This document shows, piece by piece, positions 1 through 7,051 of a DNA stretch of 64,000 bases. Within the stretch, counting starts at the first letter, position 1, and each line of letters opens with the position of its first letter. The translations under genes were made by a program, and so were the position numbers. The stretch comes from Thalassotalea hakodatensis (GTDB lineage Bacteria > Pseudomonadota > Gammaproteobacteria > Enterobacterales > Alteromonadaceae): positions 2,884,066 through 2,948,065 of the forward strand of contig NZ_AP027365.1 of assembly GCF_030295995.1 (NCBI RefSeq), given 5' to 3'. The notes under the pieces were generated by a model. The model saw only the letters and a program-made list of their open reading frames with translations, made no database searches and was not told the DNA's origin.

Positions 1-1260
1 ATACTTACGTACAAACTCACCTTTAGGATCAAATCTTTCCCCTTGTCGGATCGGATTAAAAATTCTAAAGTACGGCTGCGCATCACACCCTGTGCTCGCT
101 GCCCATTGCCAGCCACCATTATTTGCAGCAAGATCACCATCAATTAATTTTGACATAAAGTATTGTTCACCTAGTCGCCAATCAATTAATAAATGTTTAG
201 TGAGAAAACTCGCAACGACCATTCTCAAGCGATTATGCATCCAGCCAGTTTGATTGAGTTGACGCATCGCAGCATCAACAATGGGGTAACCCGTTTGTCC
301 TAAACACCACGCATCAAATTTCGCTTTATCATACGGCCAAGTAATGTTTGCATATTTATCATTAAACATTTTATGCCGACACAGTTTAGGAAAATGATGC
401 AACAGATGACGATAGAAGTCGCGCCAAATGAGTTCATTAAGCCATGAAAACGCAGGACTATCATGCGCAGTTAATAAATCTGGATGTTTGTTCAAAATTA
501 ATTGTAGTAAATACCTTGGGCTTAACGCGCCGATAGCTAAATAGGGTGATAGACCTGATGTGCCTTTGATGGAAGGTATATCTCGAAATTCATGATATTG
601 GTCATGTTTGTTAGCAAAAAAGGCAGGAATAGTATGCGCTTCAACTTCATCAATTAATGGCCATTGCGACGACGAGTTGTCACCCTGTAAAACGTCGTTA
701 TTTGCATGGTTGACTGGTTCATCATTAATTTCAATGGCAGTTGTTCGTTTGCCTGGTTTGCCCAAATATTCAACACCATCATTTTTTACATGACGTAACC
801 AAGCACGTTTAAAAGGCGTAAATACTTTAAACATCTCACCGGCTTGATTAAGTACTTTCCCTTTACTAACAATAACGTCTGCTTCAAATAACGTTAATGT
901 TACCCCCTTACTTTTTAATTTTTCATCTCGTTGCCTTTCGTTGACTTCAAGTTCTTCATTTGCAATAAAATGAATTGCAGAGCCTTGTTCATTTTCATTG
1001 ATAATAAACTCAACTTGTTGTTCAAAGTCATCAACGTGATATACCTCTAATTGCACACCTAGTTCATTTAACTGTTTACTCACTAACGCTACGTGTCGTT
1101 TAATCAAATCAATTTTAATACGCGACCAGTGATGTTGGTGCCATTGAGCTGGCGTTAACAAATAAATAGCCCGATCACCGGATTGATAATGCATTAAAAA
1201 ATGGTGCAAAGCTGGATTATCATGCACGCGTAAGTCGTTTCTAAACCAAAGTATTTGCAT
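1..1260 (-). CDS. phrB: Deoxyribodipyrimidine photolyase, C-terminus cut by window edge
   Basis: This is a light-driven FAD enzyme that repairs cyclobutane pyrimidine dimers in DNA. The reading frame is open from an ATG at 1260 down to base 1, giving 420 residues; the family is usually about 470, so roughly the last 50 lie outside the window. The N-terminus (MQILWFRNDLRVHDNPAL) is the antenna-binding domain start of class I photolyases. Near the left edge the FAD-domain motifs TGYPIVDAAMRQL and NGGWQWAASTG followed by DAQPYFRIFNP are readable. It lies downstream of the sigma factor, ChrR and DUF523 genes on the same strand. No ECF-type promoter was seen directly upstream, so read-through from the sigma operon is inferred. 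Confidence 0.95.
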   Translation of the reverse strand, partial: MQILWFRNDLRVHDNPALHHFLMHYQSGDRAIYLLTPAQWHQHHWSRIKIDLIKRHVALVSKQLNELGVQLEVYHVDDFEQQVEFIINENEQGSAIHFIANEELEVNERQRDEKLKSKGVTLTLFEADVIVSKGKVLNQAGEMFKVFTPFKRAWLRHVKNDGVEYLGKPGKRTTAIEINDEPVNHANNDVLQGDNSSSQWPLIDEVEAHTIPAFFANKHDQYHEFRDIPSIKGTSGLSPYLAIGALSPRYLLQLILNKHPDLLTAHDSPAFSWLNELIWRDFYRHLLHHFPKLCRHKMFNDKYANITWPYDKAKFDAWCLGQTGYPIVDAAMRQLNQTGWMHNRLRMVVASFLTKHLLIDWRLGEQYFMSKLIDGDLAANNGGWQWAASTGCDAQPYFRIFNPIRQGERFDPKGEFVRKY

Positions 1261-1301
1261 AACGTCTCATATGCCAAAATGTATGTTAATCAAAGAAATG
1301 A

Positions 1302-1335
1302 ATATCGACAAAGACCATGTAGTCTTCATCGATAT
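1302..1335 (-). other. Intercistronic inverted repeat between DUF523 gene and phrB
   Basis: A near-perfect dyad has outer arms ATATCGA/TCGATAT and inner arms AAGAC/GTCTT around a short loop. It sits between the stop of the DUF523 gene and the photolyase start and lacks a following T-run on the minus strand. It could be an RNA-stabilising hairpin, an attenuator or a protein site. The role is unknown. Confidence 0.4.
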
Positions 1336-1343
1336 AGGTTAAA

Positions 1344-2303
1344 TTAATAGCCGTAGCGTAGCTTTAAACTTTCTGGGTACGGGTTTAAATAAGTCTGCTT
1401 AGCCAGATACGACTTGGGGTGTGACAATAAATAATGTTTTATTAAGGTCAAAGGCACAAATAATGGAACTAAGCCAGTGCGAAACGCTTCAATTTGTTGA
1501 CAAAGTTCTTGCCTTTGTTCTGGCGAAAGGTGTTTTGAAAAATAACCTTGAATATGAGACAAGGTATTTGCATGGTTCTTACGCGTTGCTTTAATTTTAA
1601 GTGCTGCCATCAAGCCCGTGATATATTGATGAGCAAGTTCTTCAATAGACAATTCATTACCAGCAAGTAATTGACCTAGCTTTTTATAGGCAACAAGATC
1701 ATGGCTCATCACTGTATATTTATATTCACTATGAAACGTTGTAAGCTTGTGCTTTGTTAACCCTGATTCAACCAATGACTGCCAATGCTTATAAGCAAAA
1801 ACTCTGGCAACAAAGTTTTCCTTTAATATCGGATCGTTTAAACGACCATTTTCTTCACACGGCAACAATGGGTTAGCTGCCATAATCTGCTCGGCAAAAG
1901 CCCCAACCCCAGTAGCAGGAAGCGCATTTCCTTCAGGTGAGTAAATTTTTACCCGTTCCATACCGCAACTTGGACTTTTAGCACAAAAAATAAAGCCACT
2001 AAAACTATCAGAAAATTTAGCGATTTTTTTTCCGTATTCCGATAAAGCTTCCGTTACATCACCACTACCATCAGGTCTTGCCACTTTGATGACATTATCT
2101 TTTTGAATTAACCTGATCGTAGGCCGTGGTACAGGTAAGCCAATAGCAACTTCAGGGCAAAAGGTTTTAAACGTGACATGTTGAGCCAACTCTTTCATAC
2201 AAAAGTTTGATGGCTTATTACTCGCATCAAAACGAACTTTTTCGCCAGCAATACAAGCACTTATTCCAACTGTAATGTCTTTTTTATCAAATGAACTATG
2301 CAT
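1344..2303 (-). CDS. DUF523-DUF1722 fusion protein (YbgA / TudS-like)
   Basis: The 319-residue protein has an N-terminal DUF523 domain (about residues 10-155) and a C-terminal DUF1722 domain (about 195-310), as in YbgA, which neighbours photolyase in E. coli. DUF523 proteins include the thiouracil desulfidase TudS, where three cysteines hold a [4Fe-4S] cluster. Here C17 (ISACIAG), C49 (TFCPEV) and C113 (SPSCG) are in the matching places. I infer an iron-sulfur enzyme, possibly acting on thiolated nucleobases, but the substrate is not shown. It sits 11 bases below the ChrR gene and above phrB on the same strand, so it is probably part of the sigma operon and of the light-stress response. Confidence 0.85.
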   Translation of the reverse strand: MHSSFDKKDITVGISACIAGEKVRFDASNKPSNFCMKELAQHVTFKTFCPEVAIGLPVPRPTIRLIQKDNVIKVARPDGSGDVTEALSEYGKKIAKFSDSFSGFIFCAKSPSCGMERVKIYSPEGNALPATGVGAFAEQIMAANPLLPCEENGRLNDPILKENFVARVFAYKHWQSLVESGLTKHKLTTFHSEYKYTVMSHDLVAYKKLGQLLAGNELSIEELAHQYITGLMAALKIKATRKNHANTLSHIQGYFSKHLSPEQRQELCQQIEAFRTGLVPLFVPLTLIKHYLLSHPKSYLAKQTYLNPYPESLKLRYGY

Positions 2304-2314
2304 GATTTCACCTG

Positions 2315-2995
2315 TTAATAAATAAAGCTACCAATAGGGTTTAGTAATTTATTAATCCCTTGGGTAAATTTTTGCGGCGCATTCGCTACCGTGTAACACA
2401 AACAGCCTTGAGCCGACACAGGGTTATGCACATGTTGGCCATCAAGCATTATAAAGTCGCCAGGAAAATATTCGCCCATTTCATCGGAAAAGCTACCTTC
2501 AACCAGTACGGTAAGTTCAAAACCATTATGCGTATGCATGGGCACACCACCTCCTGGTTCTATATGTACTAAACTTGTATGAATTTCACCTTCATCCAAC
2601 ATTACTCTGGCCCGTGAAAGCTTACCAATACTAGCGGTATTGGTTATTTCCATATTTTGTATAGCTCTGGGTAGTTCATATGTCGTGTCGCGTAACGTTA
2701 TCGTTTTTGCTTCAACGGGTTTAGCTATTGTTATTCTGTCATCTTCACAAATATTGTTGATCATTTGCTCAAAATCAACTGATATAACGTTTTGATTGTT
2801 TAATTGATCAATGTTTAATAAATCCTGATCATGATCAAAACTCACTTCCGCCAATTGCTCAGTTAATAGGCTAATCTGTTTTTTACATTTCTCGCATTTA
2901 TCCGCGTGAATGCTAATACCAGCAGCCAGAGATGCCGGTAACTCTCCTGCCACATAGGCAGTTAACATTTCAAAGGTAGGATGATGCTTAATCAT
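2315..2995 (-). CDS. chrR: ChrR-family zinc anti-sigma factor (ZAS + cupin)
   Basis: This 226-residue protein is predicted to bind and hold the ECF sigma factor encoded just upstream, releasing it on singlet oxygen or peroxide stress. The N-terminal zinc anti-sigma domain has histidines at 4-5, H30, C34 and C37 (HADKCEKC), matching the ligand layout of Rhodobacter ChrR. The C-terminal cupin has H154, H156, E160 and a histidine at 188/190 (MHTHNGFE and GQHVH), again matching the second zinc site of ChrR. The gene overlaps the sigma gene by 8 bases, implying translational coupling. The pairing and ligand set make the assignment firm; the inducing signal is inferred from the family. Confidence 0.93.
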   Translation of the reverse strand: MIKHHPTFEMLTAYVAGELPASLAAGISIHADKCEKCKKQISLLTEQLAEVSFDHDQDLLNIDQLNNQNVISVDFEQMINNICEDDRITIAKPVEAKTITLRDTTYELPRAIQNMEITNTASIGKLSRARVMLDEGEIHTSLVHIEPGGGVPMHTHNGFELTVLVEGSFSDEMGEYFPGDFIMLDGQHVHNPVSAQGCLCYTVANAPQKFTQGINKLLNPIGSFIY

Positions 2996-3614
2996 GGTGT
3001 TCTCCTAACTGCGCCTTTAGTTTCGCTAAGGCTAGGCGTAATCGTGATTTTATTGTGCCTAAAGGTAAACCAAGGTGATTGGCAAGTTGCTCTTGCGACA
3101 TCTCCATAAAGTAAAAGCCTTTAATCACTTGCTGCTGATTTTCAGGAAGTGTTTCGATAACAGACAATATGTTATTTTGTGCGAGATGATCTTCAAACGG
3201 TTCATCTTCTGATGCTGACTGTTCAGCTAATGGCCAAATGTCATCGCTTAAGGTATCTTCACGGTTACTTTTAACTTTTCTCAGCATGTCAAAAGTAACA
3301 TTTCGCATTACCGTATATACCCACGTCGTGGGTGCTCCTTTTTGGGCGTCAAATAAGTGAGCTTTACGCCAAATATTAGACATGGTCTCTTGCACTATTT
3401 CACTTGCTTGCGCTTCACTACCAATTTTGTTTTTAGCGATACGCAAAATTTTAGGTGCAAAAAACTTAAACAGTTCGCTAAATGCCGCTTTGTCTCGATG
3501 ATTTGCAACAGATGTAAGCCATTGACTTAACTGTTGATGTTCAGTTGAATCGTTCATAGCTTTAGGTTTAACACTTGAAGCTGTAACTGACAAGCTTATT
3601 TGCCCTGTAACCAT
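2988..3614 (-). CDS. rpoE: ECF RNA polymerase sigma factor (ECF11/RpoE, ChrR partner)
   Basis: A sigma-70 family ECF factor with region 2 (about residues 35-105, including the WVYTVMRN segment) and region 4 (about 135-200, with LPENQQQVIKGFYF and the helix-turn-helix LANHLGLPLGTIKSRL). An in-frame TTG start at 3629 is possible, but the ATG at 3614 is preferred because GGAAG lies 8 bases upstream. It also leaves a leader of about 25 bases after the promoter at 3647-3674. That promoter matches three others in the region, so the factor very probably activates its own operon. Its neighbour is a ChrR-type anti-sigma factor, which places it in the ECF11 group that answers singlet oxygen. Confidence 0.93.
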   Translation of the reverse strand: MVTGQISLSVTASSVKPKAMNDSTEHQQLSQWLTSVANHRDKAAFSELFKFFAPKILRIAKNKIGSEAQASEIVQETMSNIWRKAHLFDAQKGAPTTWVYTVMRNVTFDMLRKVKSNREDTLSDDIWPLAEQSASEDEPFEDHLAQNNILSVIETLPENQQQVIKGFYFMEMSQEQLANHLGLPLGTIKSRLRLALAKLKAQLGEHHD

Positions 3615-3646
3615 CTTTAATACTTCCAAGAATATATATAATAGCC

Positions 3647-3674
3647 AATACGCAGCAATTAAGTGACTGGATCA
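3647..3674 (-). promoter_or_regulatory. ECF-type promoter of the sigma-chrR operon
   Basis: On the minus strand TGATCC (3674-3669) is followed after exactly 16 bases by CGTATT (3652-3647). The start codon at 3614 lies about 33 bases beyond the -10 element, leaving a short leader. The same -35/-10 pair with the same spacer recurs at three other gene starts nearby. TGATC-type -35 boxes are established for RpoE/ChrR (ECF11) sigma factors. Confidence 0.85.
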
Positions 3675-3686
3675 CTCAACGTGAAT

Positions 3687-4247
3687 TTATTTTTCTACTA
3701 AGACAATATTTGCAATAAATTGCTTCGCCATTGGATAAGAATTTTGTTGAGCAAATATCATTTTTTCCTCAAGTGTTATCGGTAGCAACTCTACCCAACG
3801 CGACATTATCCAATTAGCATTGTCATTAAAACCAGATTGATAGAGATCACTCAGTAAGTTATTTTCTTCAAATATTTTTAACAATGATTGTGACAACCTG
3901 TTTGTTACGTCATCATAACGTTCTTCAGGCCAATGATTTTGAGGAACAATATCGGCGTACTTTAATTTGTCTTTATCTTCTGAAAGTTCCGCGACTGAAA
4001 CGATAGACTTACATTTAACATCAATCGTTAACACGCCATGTTTATCTTGATCAAAATTAATAATATCAACCCAGCTCGCCCAATTTTCCACACCTTTATG
4101 CTCGCCACTAACCGTCGACAAAATGGCAAAGCCATGCTCTTTGATTGCCAATTTCACCATCTTTAAATAGCGTTGTTCAAAAATGCGTAACCGTGTAATT
4201 CCTTGTGGTAGCAGAAATACAGGCAGTGGAAATATTGGTAACTTCAT
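3687..4247 (-). CDS. LON substrate-binding-domain protein
   Basis: The 186-residue protein opens with LPIFPLPVFLLPQGITRLRIFEQRY, written here only to show the PLPVFLLPQG core typical of the N-terminal substrate-recognition domain of Lon protease. It has no AAA+ or protease domain. Stand-alone proteins of this type are common in proteobacteria and are thought to bind damaged or misfolded proteins, but their job is not established. The gene has its own promoter of the sigma-regulon type at 4277-4304, with an inferred leader of about 23 bases. This ties it to the photo-oxidative stress response rather than to general proteolysis. It stands on the same strand as the sigma operon, 57 bases before the sigma promoter begins. 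Confidence 0.85.
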   Translation of the reverse strand: MKLPIFPLPVFLLPQGITRLRIFEQRYLKMVKLAIKEHGFAILSTVSGEHKGVENWASWVDIINFDQDKHGVLTIDVKCKSIVSVAELSEDKDKLKYADIVPQNHWPEERYDDVTNRLSQSLLKIFEENNLLSDLYQSGFNDNANWIMSRWVELLPITLEEKMIFAQQNSYPMAKQFIANIVLVEK

Positions 4248-4276
4248 TAATATCTTTTATTGATGTCTTTGTAGTT

Positions 4277-4304
4277 ATTACGTAACTACCTTAGGTTTTG
4301 ATCA
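4277..4304 (-). promoter_or_regulatory. ECF-type promoter of the LON-domain gene
   Basis: Minus-strand TGATCA (4304-4299), a 16-base spacer and CGTAAT (4282-4277) precede the ATG at 4247 by 29 bases. Box sequence, spacing and leader length all match the sigma gene promoter. TGATCA is a palindrome, but only the minus strand has a -10 element at the right distance. Confidence 0.8.
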
Positions 4305-4471
4305 CAAAAAAGTACCTAAATTAAAGAAAAATTAACATGCATATTTTATAAATACTCAGTGAAAATATAATTCACTTGTCAATTCCTTCTCTCACATAGG
4401 TCGCAAAGTACTACGGCAAGTTTTTGAATTGGATCAAATTATTATCGTTAAAAAATATAAAAGTTTTTAAG

Positions 4472-4499
4472 TGATCTACACTTAGAAAATACACGTATT
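4472..4499 (+). promoter_or_regulatory. ECF-type promoter of the TIGR01777 SDR gene
   Basis: TGATCT (4472-4477), a 16-base spacer and CGTATT (4494-4499) lie 32 bases before the GTG start at 4532. This has the same architecture as the sigma-operon promoter, on the opposite strand. Confidence 0.82.
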
Positions 4500-4531
4500 A
4501 ATTAAGTCATTTAGTTCATGGGTGATAAACA

Positions 4532-5434
4532 GTGCGAATATTAATGACAGGTGGAACAGGCTTGATAGGACAAGTCCTGATAAAGCAATTATTATCTGAT
4601 CAAGACAATCAGATCTCAGTGTTAACTCGCTCACCTGATAACGCCACTGCTCGCTTAGGTAGCGCAATTAATCTTATAACTAGCCTTAATCAAACGCTAA
4701 TCGATCAAACAGATATTGTTATTAACCTTGCAGGAGAACCCATTGCTGATAAACGATGGACAACGAGCCAAAAACAAAAGATTTGTCATAGCAGATGGGA
4801 TTTGACCGGTAAAATTGTTGAACTCATCCAACAAAGTGAAACACCACCTCACACATTACTGTCTGGCAGTGCCGTAGGCATTTATGGCAGGCAAGGAAAT
4901 TATCAAATAGATGAAACCTTTACGCAATACTATCCAGAGTTTTCACATGAGATCTGCAAGCAGTGGGAAGACATTGCGTTAAAGGCACAATCATCGTCTA
5001 CGCGTGTATGTCTATTAAGAACAGGCATTGTTCTTTCTACAACTGCGGGTGCTCTTAACAAAATGTTACTACCATTTAAGCTTGGTTTAGGTGGAAAGTT
5101 TGCCAGCGGCGAACAAGTCATGAGCTGGATACATATTGACGATATGGTTAACGCAATTATCTATTTAATGGAGCAAAAAGCTATTAACGGTGCAGTAAAT
5201 ATGACAGCACCGAATGCCGTCACTAATCAAGTATTTAGTGAAACACTAGCAAAACAACTATCTCGCCCATGCATATTTACAACTCCTAGTTTTGTGTTGA
5301 AGCTTATTTTTGGTGAAATGTCAGATTTATTTATTTACGGTCAAAACGTTGTGCCCAAGAAATTATTGGCCAATGGGTTTCAATTTGAGTATTCGCAACT
5401 AAACAGCGCGTTACTGGATTTACTTAGCGATTAG
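4532..5434 (+). CDS. TIGR01777-family NAD(P)-binding epimerase/SDR (YfcH-like)
   Basis: A 300-residue extended SDR-like protein. The GTG start at 4532 gives the expected N-terminus MRILMTGGTGLIGQ with the GxxGxxG dinucleotide motif; the later ATG at 4544 would cut into it. INLAGEPIADKRW and the LLSGSAVGIYG segment are typical of the YfcH/TIGR01777 family, whose substrate is unknown. The C-terminal DUF1731 part is present. Transcription is predicted from the ECF-type promoter at 4472-4499. It runs convergent with the DUF3833 gene and their 3' ends overlap by 11 bases. Similar genes are often found with ChrR-sigma clusters in marine gammaproteobacteria, which agrees with the promoter evidence. 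Confidence 0.9.
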   Translation: MRILMTGGTGLIGQVLIKQLLSDQDNQISVLTRSPDNATARLGSAINLITSLNQTLIDQTDIVINLAGEPIADKRWTTSQKQKICHSRWDLTGKIVELIQQSETPPHTLLSGSAVGIYGRQGNYQIDETFTQYYPEFSHEICKQWEDIALKAQSSSTRVCLLRTGIVLSTTAGALNKMLLPFKLGLGGKFASGEQVMSWIHIDDMVNAIIYLMEQKAINGAVNMTAPNAVTNQVFSETLAKQLSRPCIFTTPSFVLKLIFGEMSDLFIYGQNVVPKKLLANGFQFEYSQLNSALLDLLSD

Positions 5435-5966
5435 AGCACTGTTGAACAGACTTATCGAAAAATAACGTTATATCTGCAACCGTTATTCCGTATTTATTCA
5501 TGGCAGTTTTATTCATCACGCGATTGTCATCTAATTGATACATCCAGTCATCCATTGAGAACCGGATCACATCATTATCAATCTCAACATCGAGCTCATA
5601 TTGCCAATTAAACGCCATACCAACTTGTTGCCCTTTAGCAGTGCCTATTACATCATGGGCTTGGCCATTATATTTACCATTAGCTTCAAGGTTAAGTTGC
5701 CAAACACGCTTAGACACTTCACCATCTAAAAAATAAAACGTTTCATCAAGTTCACCTTTATTACCCAGCCAAGTGCCAATAATTTCAACGCAGAATCGAC
5801 GTGATACTTTATTGTCGTACTTATTAATCATGCCCCAACCCACGAGCTTGCCCGAAAAATAGCTTTTAATGTCTAATTTAGGTGAGGTATTTCGATAATC
5901 ACTCACATCACTGCTGCAACCGATTAAACAAGTGGCAATGACTAAAGACGTTAATACATTATTCAT
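5424..5966 (-). CDS. DUF3833 family lipoprotein
   Basis: A 180-residue protein with a lipoprotein signal peptide ending in the lipobox LIGC, so it is probably anchored to a membrane facing the periplasm. The remainder (SYFSGKLVGWGMINKY, WQYELDV, MDDWMYQLDD) fits the DUF3833 family, which has a lipocalin-like strand pattern and no known function. It is the last gene of a three-gene unit with overlapping ends (8 bases with the chalcone-isomerase-like gene). Its own 3' end overlaps the convergent SDR gene. Membership of the sigma/ChrR regulon is inferred from the promoter at 6998-7025. Confidence 0.85.
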   Translation of the reverse strand: MNNVLTSLVIATCLIGCSSDVSDYRNTSPKLDIKSYFSGKLVGWGMINKYDNKVSRRFCVEIIGTWLGNKGELDETFYFLDGEVSKRVWQLNLEANGKYNGQAHDVIGTAKGQQVGMAFNWQYELDVEIDNDVIRFSMDDWMYQLDDNRVMNKTAMNKYGITVADITLFFDKSVQQCSNR

Positions 5967-6480
5967 TGATTTCTCCTATTAGACGTTTGCGAAGTGCTGG
6001 CTGACTTGTTTTTTCAGAAAGCCATATTGCAAGAAATACCTCTGCAAATTTTGTATCTTCTATTGTGCCAAGTAATTCACCATTAAAATAAAAATGACTT
6101 TGATTATTGGCATAAAGCAAAGCTAAGGAATCACCCTTCTCAATGTTTGGCCAAAGAACACGCAAAGTATCAAGATACTTACCATACTGCTCCTTTGTAA
6201 AACCTAAGTATTGCCATTGCTCTACGGTATTTTCGAGTAAATCATCCCGTGTAATATCTTTCAAATAATGAATGTCCAGCAATAAAGGTTGGTTTGAAGT
6301 TGTGCTGTAACTCCCGTTTTGTGTATAAAGTTTACTTTCATAAATATCCCAAAACATGAATGAGAAGGTCGCCTTACCAACTTGTGTTAATTCTGATTTA
6401 ATCTTGTTGATAGCCAATAGATTAGCTTGTGCCGTACTCATCATTAATAAGCATAGAAATACGATAGATTTAGCTGACAC
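5959..6480 (-). CDS. Chalcone isomerase-like periplasmic protein
   Basis: A 173-residue exported protein (signal peptide about residues 1-19, ending AQA). The strand-rich body, with VGKATFSFMFWDIYESKLYT and the GELLGTIED segment, resembles the bacterial chalcone-isomerase-like family. Those proteins share the plant CHI fold, but flavonoid chemistry is not expected here. A lipid or fatty-acid role is a common guess for the family. It overlaps the upstream DUF2878 gene by 11 bases and the downstream DUF3833 gene by 8, so the three are translated together. This trio is a recurrent companion of ECF11 sigma factors. Confidence 0.82.
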   Translation of the reverse strand: MSAKSIVFLCLLMMSTAQANLLAINKIKSELTQVGKATFSFMFWDIYESKLYTQNGSYSTTSNQPLLLDIHYLKDITRDDLLENTVEQWQYLGFTKEQYGKYLDTLRVLWPNIEKGDSLALLYANNQSHFYFNGELLGTIEDTKFAEVFLAIWLSEKTSQPALRKRLIGEINE

Positions 6481-6967
6481 GGTGACGCTCCTTGTGAAGC
6501 AAATAGTTTTCTAACGAGAACGCTAACATGATAAATAATGGCCAAATAACAGACAGCAATAACATCGTCGGTAGTACACCCCAAGCAAACTTGACGGCTG
6601 ATAACTGAAAGCCGACAAAATAGCTTAAGGGCGCAAAGAACATGGGTAGCGTTACCTGTAACCAACGAGTCGTTTTGAGTTGTTGTGGCGCTCGCAATAA
6701 AAGACAACTAAAGCATGCCCAAAGTACTATTAGCCAATAAGGAATAAATGTTTCGTTAGGGAATCTAAAGATGCCTAAGACAGTTAAAATGTTATCTATA
6801 CTAATCCCGAGAAAGGTGATAACAGCAGCTAAATAAAATTCATGCCTCGTCAGTTTCTTGTTCCATGCAAAAGCACCCAACCAAAGTAAAGCTAAGATTA
6901 TTGCAGCATTGCCGTAAATGACTAACGCCAACCATAGTAAATTAAACAAGATAAAGTGGATCAACAT
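6470..6967 (-). CDS. DUF2878 inner-membrane protein
   Basis: A 165-residue polytopic membrane protein with about five hydrophobic helices and a basic C-terminal tail (LLHKERHRVS). The sequence fits DUF2878, a family of unknown function. It is the first gene of the DUF2878 / CHI-like / DUF3833 unit, whose promoter at 6998-7025 is of the sigma-regulon type and lies about 30 bases before its ATG. A role in the membrane's response to photo-oxidative damage is inferred from this regulation only. Confidence 0.82.
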   Translation of the reverse strand: MLIHFILFNLLWLALVIYGNAAIILALLWLGAFAWNKKLTRHEFYLAAVITFLGISIDNILTVLGIFRFPNETFIPYWLIVLWACFSCLLLRAPQQLKTTRWLQVTLPMFFAPLSYFVGFQLSAVKFAWGVLPTMLLLSVIWPLFIMLAFSLENYLLHKERHRVS

Positions 6968-6997
6968 AACGGTAAAAAATTGGTGATATTAATTACC

Positions 6998-7025
6998 GTT
7001 ACGTCTTAATAAAGGATAAAGATCA
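6998..7025 (-). promoter_or_regulatory. ECF-type promoter of the DUF2878 operon
   Basis: Minus-strand TGATCT (7025-7020), a 16-base spacer and CGTAAC (7003-6998) precede the ATG at 6967 by 30 bases. It is the fourth promoter of identical geometry in 3.4 kb and lies only 26 bases beyond the lolE stop. Confidence 0.83.
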
Positions 7026-7051
7026 CCTTAGAAGCAGATCCATTGACGAAC

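Noticed and set aside
608-793. 61-codon plus-strand frame
   Set aside because: It lies antisense within the photolyase gene, whose motifs are clear in the opposite frame.
4482-4667. 61-codon minus-strand frame over the SDR promoter
   Set aside because: It overlaps the ECF promoter and the SDR start and has no ribosome site or family features.
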